Shown here piece by piece: positions 54,956 through 64,000 of a stretch of DNA of 64,000 nt. Both the position numbers and the translations under genes were made by a program. The stretch lies in the NCBI GenBank assembly GCA_007570785.1, contig ML664152.1, forward strand, positions 2,666,911 through 2,730,910, written 5' to 3'. The DNA comes from Antilocapra americana (taxonomy: Eukaryota; Chordata; Mammalia; Artiodactyla; Antilocapridae). Each line of letters begins with the position of its first letter. Within the stretch, counting starts at the first letter, position 1. The notes under the pieces are model-generated. The model did no database searches and had not been told where the DNA came from. It saw only the letters and a list, made by a program, of their open reading frames with translations.

Positions 54956-57470
54956 TCGAAAGATCTTTAAAAAGGAAATGAGACAGCAGGAAGCGAGTTG
55001 TTTGGCCTGAAACACATAAGGGAAACCAGTCCCTCAGATCCTACCAGGCCACGCCGCAGTCCCTGGGCTCCAGCTGTGGCTGGTTTCCACACAGACCCCT
55101 CCTCTACCCTGGAGGCCCCACCTCTGGGCAAGCAGGGGCTCTCTCCCTGCACACAGGAGATTGGAATCATGCTAGTCCCTGTCCACACACAAGCAGGACC
55201 TCCCCCAGCCCCATCCTTACCTGCAGTAAACCCCAGCATCTTCCTGGCTCTGAGCTGTGTTCATACCAGCTAAGGAGCCTGCTCTGTTCTGCTTGGAACC
55301 TGGTCCTGTGAGGAATGAAACCCAAGCATGGGAGGAATGAAACTTCCCCCACCTCAGAGGCAGCTGTGGCATCTTTAGACTCCACATCAGAACTGAATTC
55401 ACAGCGCGGGTCCATCCAGCCTCTGGGGATGCCTACCCAGGGCTTTTGCTGCAGGTCTTCTGGGCCCTCCAGCCAGGGCCTCGGCCCTGGAGCACCTGTG
55501 TTCTCGTGTCCACAGGATACCATGAGACTGGGCTGTGCAGAGACATGCAGGGTGGTCTGAGCCAGAGGCCTCGGATTCTCCACTTGCTTCTTTTATACCC
55601 GAGGTGGCTTCCTTCATCATGTGTCCTAACTCCAGCCCATAAGAAGTGACAAGGAGGGGGACAGATCAGACCAGCCATTATGTCCCCACCCCAGCCCTGA
55701 GCCCACAGTACTTGCCAGCCCTTGGCAGCAGCAGACAGACAGGAGATCAGCTGGAGGTCTACCAAGACCCACCAGGGGCAGATAACAAGCTCCTCAGATG
55801 CACTGTGACATCCCATCTCTCCTTCAACTGCAGTGCTGACTGAGGGCCAGGGTCCCGGCCAAACCCTTCTCAAGGTGCCTGGCTCAGGACAAACTGTAAG
55901 GCACTGGGCACTGCTGTCTGTCCTGCGAGATCCCACAGGGGAACTTCACTCCTGTGGTGGCTACGGCTCTGTAGGCTTTCCTGAGGTTCAAGTGACGTTG
56001 GGATGATCCTGGTGGATAGAAGAGATTTGGTGGTTTCTTTAACCTGGATCTTCCATTTTTATTCCAACTCCTATAATAAAGCAGCTACCTGGAAGATCAG
56101 ATGTCAGAAACATGGGGTGCTTCTAAGCTGTTCCCTCAATTCCTGTGCAGCTCAGGAAAGTTTAACTAGTTTGTTAATTCCATGTGATGCTCCTTCCAGG
56201 GAAGCTGGGAAGGTGCTATTTAAATCCAAGCTTTAATTTTTATACTTATCTGAAAAAGCAGCTGTGAACAGTACCTGCTCCAGCAAGCTGCCATTAAATT
56301 TAGCTGTCTCTTAGCTTGTGAGTTTTCCTGTGGTGAGGTTTGGTGCTGGTGCCTGGGATGTAAGTAAACGGGTAAGCCCGCCAGGATGTCAGGGGAAGGC
56401 AGAAGACTCCAATTATCGACACTTCCTTGGGGCCGGAACATCAGATGTGGCTTCTCTTTGCCCTGTCCTGGCCTGAGCCCAGGTCAGTCCTACTGCGGAC
56501 TCCACTCCATGCTCCCCTTTGTTGGCCTGGAGCCCTGACTTCAGCACCACGGCCAGCTCTGGACTCTCCCCTTTGGGGAGACACTTCCTGCTCCTCTCAG
56601 CTCAGATCTTTTGCTCTCTTCCCACATCTTCCAGACTCCCACAGTTAGACAGGAGGTCAAATACCCCACAGTGTGAGGGGCTTTGGGACTAGGTTTGTTC
56701 AGGCGGGGCAGTGACTAGATCAGTCCCAGGGCCTCCACCATCCATCTGATGCCTGGTCCTCAAGGAGCTCATGGATGTCCCTGGACATCACTCTGACCTG
56801 CCCTCTCTCTCCAAATCACTAACCCCACTCTCACTGTCCCTCCCCCAGACTCTGAGACATTTATTCACTCTGAAGATTTGCTGAGCAAGCTCTGTTCTCA
56901 CCTCAGATGAGTACGGGGACCAGAGATGAACAAGACAATCCCACTGGATGCTGGAGTCTGGGGGCAAGGCTGGCGCCAATGGGGAAGTTCCAAGCCTCAT
57001 GCTACTCACAGCTATAACCAAATGGGCATGAGGGACAGAGAGTCAGCAGACACTCCCAGGAGGGAGGTCATCATTCAGGTACCATCACAGCAAGGGGACT
57101 CAAGGTCGAACAGCTGGAATGCAGCAGGCAGGCCAGCAGCAGCAGACCACAGAGCCCTAGCATTAGGCCCAGGGCCCAGGGTTGCCAGACAGGCTCCTGG
57201 AGGGGATGTTTGGAGCAGGCCAGGTAGCCAAAGCCAGCCTGTCTGAGCAAATCTATCTGCAATTCTACCTGGAGGTAATTATCTGCATCTTCAAAAGAAA
57301 TTTAAACACTAAGATATTCATCAGAGAATTTAAATTGTAAAAGAACACATCAAAAAGGAATCACTTTATCAATTTAATAAAATATATAGTCATTAGAATT
57401 ATTAATATTAATGTGCTTACCATAAAATTTCAAATGATAAAAGTAGGCTAAAATTTGTAAACATAATTGC
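54956..57470. other. Anonymous sequence, no gene seen
   Basis: GC-moderate. Frames to 167 codons on the minus strand near 55.4-55.9 kb, overlapped by others, without domains. Confidence 0.45.
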
Positions 57471-57473
57471 TTA

Positions 57474-57838
57474 TGTTGTTGTTATTCAGTTGCTCAGTTG
57501 TGCCCAATTCCTTGTGACCCCATGGACTGCAGCACACCAGGCTTCCCTATTCTTCACTGTCTCCTGGAGTTTGTTTTCAAACTCATGTCCATTGAGTCAG
57601 TGATGCCATCCAACCATCAGATCCTCTGTTATCCCCTTCTCCTCCTGCCTTCAATCTTTCCCAGCATCAGGGTCTTTTCCAATGAGTCAGATCTACACAT
57701 CAGGTAACCAAAGTATTGGAGCTTTAGTTTCAGCATCAATCCTTCTAATGAATATTCAGGGTTGATTTCCTTTAGGACTGACTGGTTTGATCTCCTTGCT
57801 GTCCAAGGGACTCTCAAGAGTCTTCTCCAGCACCACAA
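57474..57838 (-). mobile_element. BovB 3' end
   Basis: Reverse complement: 'gttgttattcagttgctcag', 'ccttgtgaccccatggactg', 'caatgagtcagatctac', and 'caagggactctcaagagtc' in the C-terminal coding region (LWCWRRLLRVPWTARRSNQS is legible on the minus strand). Confidence 0.9.
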
Positions 57839-60800
57839 AAATTTCTTACAACAATGCAAAAAGTGTTCTACATATTTGGGGGACAGATTGAAGGAGCATC
57901 AGCCAAAATACTCAGAAATATTGTCTTTATGTGGTCAGACTGAATCTACTTTTTTTTTTAGTTTTGTGAATGTCTCCAATTTTATTCAATTAAAATTTTA
58001 TTTTTTAATCTAAAAATATGTTTCTGTGGCAGTTCCCTGTTTCTGAGAGGCAGCTCCTAACACATGATGAAATTAGCTTCCATCCACAATTCCAGTGACG
58101 TGCATGGGTGCTTCTGGGTCCACAATAAAAGGATGATAATTATGTATCACTAAATAGGAAACACAGTTATTAATATAACCTCATGATTAATCCTCCATCC
58201 ACCTCGCAGTTGTGTCGGTAAAAATTAAACAGAAGGTAGACAAGAAGGTACCCAGGAGGAAATTAAAGCCCAGCTCGAATGCCAGGAGCTCACGCTCTGA
58301 AGCAAAGCCTGATGCCCACTTGCTAACTCCTAAACAGAACAAGGAGGCTGCAGTTTATACTTAACTAGACCAGATTTGCCTCTAATCCCGGAGAGCAACT
58401 CTGCCACGGTGAGAAGTGACAGGCGTAGAGCAGGTCTGTTCAAACCTCCCCTGGAGCCTGTGAATGTCACCTTTAAGGACCTGAGGTGGGTCCTTCAGCA
58501 TCCTTCAGTGAGGACAGAGGTCTGCAGTGGAGGAACCCCTGGCTTCAGGGAGCCTTGTGGCAACTAGGACCTGCACTCGCCGTGTTCGCCATCCTCTCAC
58601 TCATCAGCTGTGCTCCCATGGCGTATGATTCCCACAGCCGTGGGAACTGTGCTTCCAGCTCATTCCATCCACCAGTGCCCGCACAGCAAACACTGGGCAT
58701 TGTGCTTGGACATTTTTGGTAACCGTTGTCTTTGTTTGAAGGCTATTCAGGATCTGTTTTAATGAAGTGTGTTAAGACACACAGACGCAGAAATGATGCC
58801 AGTAAGGAAGAGGTTATACACACATCTCCCTAGAATCAGGAGACATGTCAGAGCATGCAAGCCCCCCTGGAGAGGCACCAGGGTCATCAGGAGATAGAAG
58901 GAGTAAGAGGAGAATGTGGGCAAGAGCTCGTTATATGGTGTTTTCCACAGGAAGGAGCTGGCGAGGCGGGGTCAGCAGGCTTGGGACAAGCTGGCCTGAG
59001 TCATTCCAGCAGGCTCTGGGCCCAGTGGCTGTTCCCAGGTATTGGGTACCTGCCCTGAGTAACAAGGGACAGTGGCCCAGAGTGATGGTCCTGTAGAGGA
59101 GAGGGTGAGGTGTGAGCTCTCTGATTGGTTGATCTACGCCTGAAAGAAGCACTCAAAGGTGAGTGGCTCACTGTTTCTAGGAATTAGTTAACCTGGGCAA
59201 GGCCATCCCTCCAGGGTCACAAGGCCCGAGTGTGACAAAGCATCAGACACAAAAAATAAACAGATGGGGCGATGCAGTCTCCATAGATGTGTACCTTATT
59301 GTCAGGGAATCTGAGCTGCAGTTTGCTGTACATTTATTGGTTACATGCCTGTCTTGTGACTCCTGGGCCTTGGCGTTGGCTCCAATCCTTAAGACATTTT
59401 CCAAATACTCCTTTTTTAATGTGGGAGTCTTTGGTGCTACCTGCCAAGCATCTCCGTTTTCCTTCTGGGAGGGAACATGCTGTAGGATTGTACTTCTGGC
59501 TTCCTGTAAACAGGGAGGGGAAAGGGACTGCCCTGCCTTAGGGTTCTTACAATACATGTGAAGTAGAATAAAAACATTGGAATGTGGAATGTGTGAGTTA
59601 AAGATACACAGAGTGTACACATAGCAGCTTGGAGGATACGAGGGTGGGGGTCCAGGAAGAGAGAAGCAGAGGAGGAGAAGGGGCCCCAGAGCATGGCCTG
59701 ACCCTCTGGACCTCTGTGGCTTCCCCCAGCCCCAACCAGAGCTCCATCCCACAAACCATGGCAGAGCCAGTGGTCTCCTAACAAGCAGCTTTGGTTCATA
59801 ACCACTTCTGAAAAAAACAAATTCTTTAGTGCTAGTGAATAAACTAGAGTCCAGACTCAAGCCTTACATATGACTGTAGGAAGGAAAAAACACCCCATGA
59901 AAAATTCATCTTGGATTAATTGATCTGAACATAAAATGAACGGCAGGTCCTTTGGGACACATTCCACATAAAAAGAAAGTGCTGAAAACATCACTGCTTT
60001 GCTCCAGCTTTTAGCCTATTCTGAATAAGACGGAAATCTATTGGCTTCCTTAATGAAATGATGGTCCCTCACTCCCAGGTTGGTGATGGGTTTCCCTCAT
60101 TGTCATCAATTAAAAAAAAAAAACACACCAAAACTAGCAGCTGCCTTTGCTTTGCTTGTTGTGGGCTAAGTCTTGAGACATCCTTCTCCCAAAGGACAAG
60201 GTGCGCCTGGGGCACAAGAGCTGGACCTTCTGGAGATGTGCCCCTTCCCAAGCAGCCTTGAGCACCAGGGTTTGATTTCATTAAAGGAGTCAGAAAAGGG
60301 CCTTAAGACACACCCTCACACAATCACCAGACTGGCAGCATGACGGCCCAGCTACACTCTCATGGGCCCCCAGCATGACCATCACCCACCAGTGAGGAGG
60401 GTGCCAGAAAGACCTACAGCCTCTGGACACACAGCCATGGGCCACCTGCTTCCCCAGGTCCCTTCCCCCAACTGCGCAAGGCCAGCCACTCTTGATAGAG
60501 CTGAGAGCTAGCACCCAACAGCAGTTCTGGGCTATTGACAGGGAGAGCTGCCAGGCATCAAAATTAGAGAGAGCGCATATTTTAGCAGGAATAGCTGCTT
60601 TCAGAACGGCTGAGTAAGGACTTCCAAAAAACTGTTTCTCCATGAAAGCCGTGAAAACACAGGCCAAAAAAATTATGAAAATGAACTTCTTCAGAACTGT
60701 GGAAATTAACCAAAGGCTTGCAACAATCTGAGAAACATTTATTCAAGAAAACAGCCGAATCTCAGAGAGAACAGTGAGCTTTGCGGCATCTCAGCTTGCC

Positions 60801-61139
60801 CTAGTCCCATTCCCCCATTCATCTCTGCAGTAGTTTGAAGACCAACACCTTCAAATTTAAGTAGCCATGAAAGGCAGAAGCCTAGCACCCATTGGAGGGG
60901 ACAGACTGTGTTTGGGGCTCACCAAAAGTCCTTCTCCTGATATGCCATCGGTTGCCCTGTGTGGTTGACCCTGGAAGCCCCAATGATTGCTTGAAACAAT
61001 TAGTGGTAATTGTTTAGTATGGCAGCTGTCTGAGCCAGTGCTTGCAGTTGAGGCAAACAAGAAGTCAACCAAAACATAAAAGGAAAAATCTGAGAATGAG
61101 ATGTCCATAGGGCACTTTGAAAGGCTCTGGTAGAGTCCT
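57839..61139. other. Anonymous sequence, no gene seen
   Basis: 3.3 kb with no named repeat or exon I can support. A 205-codon minus-strand frame at 59243-59860 has no domain, and plus-strand frames overlap it. A run of A lies near 60110-60122. Confidence 0.4.
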
Positions 61140-61830
61140 GGGAATGCAGAAATTACACATCACTAATAGAAGGATACTTAGGAGATTCATAAATAGGTGG
61201 AAATTAAAAACTCACTCCTAAATCACCAACTGGTAAAAAGAGATACTTATAAGATGAACTAGAAAATGTTTTGAGATTAATGAAAATGAAAAAACTAAAA
61301 TGTATGAGATGTAGTGAACCAGTGCTTAGAGGACAGTTATAGCTTTAAATACCTATATTAGAAAGAAATTCTCAAATCAGTAACCCAACCTTCCACCCTA
61401 AAAAGAGTAAACCCAAGCAAAAAGAAGGAAGAAAATAAGACTAGAGCAGAGATAAATGAAATAGTATAGAATGGAAAAAATGTAGAGAAAATTAACAAAA
61501 CCCAAAGTTGACTCTTTGAAAAGGTCAACATTTTGATAAATTTTTAGCTAGAAAGAGAAAGAGAGAGAGAGAAGATCCAAATTACTAGAATAAGGAATGA
61601 AAGAGGAGACATTGCTACTGATCTTGTAGACCTAATAAAAGAGATTCATGAAACACATGAACAATTGCATGCCACAAATTAGATAACTTAGAGGAAATGC
61701 ACAATTACTAAAAAGGCAAAAACTGTCAAAACTGACTCAGGAAGAAATAGGAAATGTCAATATAAGTAAAAATAATGAGTTAGTAATTTTTAAAAAACTA
61801 CCCACAAAGAGAAGCCAAGCCAAGATGGCT
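61140..61830 (+). mobile_element. Old L1 ORF2 fossil
   Basis: A-rich ORF2-like sequence: 'gagcagagataaatgaaatag', 'aacccaaagttgactctttg', 'gaataaggaatgaaagagg', 'gactcaggaagaaataggaaatg'. Many indels, no frame. Confidence 0.65.
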
Positions 61831-61838
61831 ACACTGGG

Positions 61839-61985
61839 GACTTCCCTGGTGGTCCAGTGGCTAAGACTTGGCACTCTCCAGGCAGGGCCCCAAGTTCAAT
61901 CCCTGCTCAGGGAACTAGATCCCACATGCCACAACTAAGACCCAGCCCAGACAAATAAATAAATAAAAATATTTAGAAAAGAATA
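61839..61985 (+). mobile_element. CHR-type SINE
   Basis: 'gggacttccctggtggtccagtgg', 'gttcaatccctgctcaggg', 'ctagatcccacatgccac', tail 'aaataaataaataaa'. Confidence 0.9.
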
Positions 61986-62007
61986 CTATTATGGTGTAAT
62001 GTAATTT

Positions 62008-62113
62008 TTTCAGGCCACCCCTTGCAGCTTGCAGAATCTTAGTTCCTTGATGAGGAACTGGAAGCCCAGGAATTTAACACGGAGTCCTAACCACTGGGCA
62101 ATCAGGGAATTAA
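62008..62113 (-). mobile_element. CHR-type SINE, diverged
   Basis: Reverse complement, older: 'cagaatcttagttccttgatg', 'ggagtcctaaccactgggc', 'aatcagggaatt'. Lies tail-to-tail with the SINE just before it. Confidence 0.7.
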
Positions 62114-62330
62114 ATTAGTGTGTAATTTAATTATGTTTTTCTTGTATACCTGTTTGTTTGGCCTTTATATTTAGTTTTTTAAAAATTCTCTTACTGAAAA
62201 AGTGATGTAACAACATTAAAAAGAAAAATGATGCTATCTTAACATAACACTGTTCTCATTTTTGTGTATGACCTCTCAGATTCTGCTTATATCAACACAC
62301 ATTTTAGAATTACCTGAGAGACACTATATT

Positions 62331-62720
62331 TAAAGTGATGAAAGGAAAGAACCTACAACCAAGAGTACTCTACCCAGCAAAGCTCTCATTCAGATTCCAC
62401 AGAGAAAGCAAAAGCTTTACCAACAATCAAAAGCTGAGAGAATACAGCACCAACGAGACCAGCTTTGCACCAAATGCTAAAGGAACTTCTTTAAGTGGAA
62501 AAGAAAAGGCTACAACTAGAAAAAAGAACACTATGGATGGAAAAGCTCACTGGAAAAGGCAAATACTCAGTAAAGCTAGGAAATCATCCACACAAGTGTG
62601 GCGTCAAAACCAGCAGTGGTGAGAAGGAGAGAATACAAAGGCAGGATGCTGGGTATGCATTTGAAATTAAAAGACCAGAAACTTAAAGACTCTTATCTAT
62701 ATACAGGGTGCAGTATTGAA
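62331..62720 (+). mobile_element. L1-derived fossil
   Basis: 'gaacctacaaccaagagtactctacccagc', 'tctcattcagattccac' and 'aatgctaaaggaacttc' are phrases I know from old mammalian L1/HAL1 elements. A 95-codon frame inside is not a gene. Confidence 0.5.
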
Positions 62721-63129
62721 ACTTCATGGTAACCACAAACTGAAAATCTACAATAGAAACACACACAAAAAAGAAAAACAAATAGAAACACAACACTAAA
62801 GCTAGTCATCAGACCACAAGAAAATAGCATTATCTGTGTGAGAATTACTGATTTTTTGAAGTTGCAGGCCAACAAAGATTTTTTCTTTTTCCAACACAGT
62901 CTTCATGTTGCTGATTTTGAATAGTGTTTGCCACAGTGCCCACTGTGCTGAAGAACTTTCATGTACTAAATAACTATTTTTAATAACTTCAAGTTATGTT
63001 AGATTTTGCCATTATTAATACCCTGCAAAGAATTTTCTTGTGCCAAAGGATTTTACCTCAGTTAAACTCCCATGGAATTAATTTCCAGTCAAGGAAGAGA
63101 ACTTCTAAAAATGGCTTTGGTAATGTCTG
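62721..63129. other. Anonymous AT-rich sequence
   Basis: No gene or confident repeat. Confidence 0.45.
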
Positions 63130-63780
63130 TCATCTCATTTTTTTTCTTTAAGATTTTTGTGTTAAAAGTTCAAACCTCAACAGAAAAGTTGAAAGAATTA
63201 CACACTATGCACCCACCATCTTGATTCCACAATGGACATCTCTCATAGTCAACCAGCTCCCTATCTATCTTATTTCTATGCATTTCAAAGTAAGCTACAA
63301 GTATCAGTGAGTGTCTCCCCACAAAAGATTTCAGTACGCATTTTATTAACTAGGGTTTAAGCTCAGTGTTTATCTATGGTTATTCAGAAATAAAACTTAC
63401 AATAAAATGCATGGGTTTGCTGATTTCTGGCAAATCCACACACCTCTGTCACCCAAGTCCTTATTAAGGTGCAGAATGAGAATGCTATTCCAGAAGTTTC
63501 CTTCATGCTCCCCCTCCACCCTCACCCCCCAGAAGGCATCTTTGTTCTTATTCTTCCCTACTGCAGCTGGGTTTTGCCTTCTCAGAACTTCATATACATG
63601 GGATAATACAGTAGGCATACTTTTGGTTAAGGTGTAGCAGGTTTTGGACTCATTAATGTTGCTGTGTGCATGAATAATTCTATCCTTTTTATTGCTGAGT
63701 TGAATTCCATAGTGTGGGTATAACACAGTTTATCCATTTTCCTGTCCGTGGACCCCTGGGCTTTTCCCACTCTGGGGAAC
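63130..63780 (-). mobile_element. Old L1 3' region fossil
   Basis: Reverse complement of old L1 3' sequence: 'gcatttcaaagtaagctac', 'cttcatatacatgggataatac', 'ttttattgctgagttgaattcc', 'gtttatccattttcctgtcc'. Confidence 0.55.
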
Positions 63781-63784
63781 AAAG

Positions 63785-64000
63785 CTGTGCTGTGGACTGA
63801 GTGTTACTGTACCCCCTCAGAGTTCGTATGGTGAAATCGAATCTCCACTGTGCTGGTGTGTGGAGGTGGGACCCTTGGGAGGTGATGAACTCCTTCCTCA
63901 CGAGTGGATTCAACAAGAGGTCAGCCAAGAGGCTCTCCCAGAACCAGACCTGACCTCAGCCTCCCTGCCTCCAGAGCTGAGAAAAGAAAAAGGTGTGTGG
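63785..64000 (+). repeat. Ancient mammalian interspersed repeat, cut by the window end
   Basis: 'gtggactgagtgttactgtac', 'ggaggtgggacccttgggagg' and 'ctccctgcctccagagctgag' match the repeat block noted at 52.88 kb. Runs off the window. Confidence 0.5.

Noticed and set aside
59243..59860. 205-codon minus-strand frame
   Set aside because: No recognisable domain, no start context or splice evidence, overlapped by plus-strand frames.
1..64000. Defence islands, CRISPR arrays, prophage, biosynthetic clusters
   Set aside because: The window is mammalian, with ruminant SINEs and LINEs throughout and no prokaryotic gene organisation.

Overview
This is nuclear DNA from a ruminant (cattle, sheep, goat or close relative). 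The call rests on repeat content: BovB (RTE-type) LINEs, tRNA-derived Bov-tA/BovA2-type SINEs with the inner phrase 'ctccaggcaagaatactgg', cetartiodactyl CHR-type SINEs beginning 'gggacttccctggtggtcc', and ruminant L1. I see no operons, phage, CRISPR arrays or other prokaryotic signals, and no multi-exon protein gene that I can assemble. The window is mainly intergenic or intronic sequence built from layered retrotransposon insertions. Most open frames are chance.

Layout. 1-22.8 kb: anonymous sequence with L1 fossils (notably 4.4-6.4, 11.7, 13.4-14.5 and 15.6-16.6 kb), one mariner MITE, one hAT fragment, BovB 3' ends (11.9 and 18.5 kb) and about a dozen SINEs. 22.8-24.3 kb: a strong CpG island, almost certainly a promoter, with a consensus splice donor on the minus strand at 23491/23492. 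24.3-31.6 kb: SINEs, MIR fossils, a 55-bp tandem duplication and an old L1 3' end. 31.6-33.75 kb: a full-length, intronless retrocopy of the sorting nexin gene SNX16 on the minus strand. It has an intact 313-codon frame, a 5' UTR, about 1 kb of 3' UTR, a poly(A) tract and a perfect 17-bp target-site duplication that splits an older MIR element.

36.88-40.52 kb is a nested cluster. An L1 with inverted arms carries a BovB with inverted arms and a 12-bp target-site duplication. Next to it lies a collapsed betaretrovirus-like endogenous provirus with a 5' LTR, a primer-binding site, broken gag, a trace of pro, a 36-bp stub of the 3' LTR and a 6-bp target-site duplication. 40.5-49.3 kb is anonymous sequence with SINEs, MIRs, a BovB 3' end, a (GT)n tract holding a 10-N assembly gap, and one weak candidate exon at 44.4 kb. 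49.36-51.48 kb is a second inverted (twin-primed) L1 with a 17-bp target-site duplication and another L1 3' end lodged in its poly(A) tract. 51.5-64 kb is anonymous sequence with CHR SINEs, L1 fossils, a BovB 3' end and a perfect 13-bp hairpin.

Two items could be functional: the CpG island promoter and the SNX16 retrocopy. I found no undescribed biological system. The most informative material is how the retrocopy, the BovB, the two L1s and the provirus were formed. Family names and consensus comparisons come from recognition and memory, not from a database search, and repeat boundaries are approximate unless a target-site duplication fixes them.
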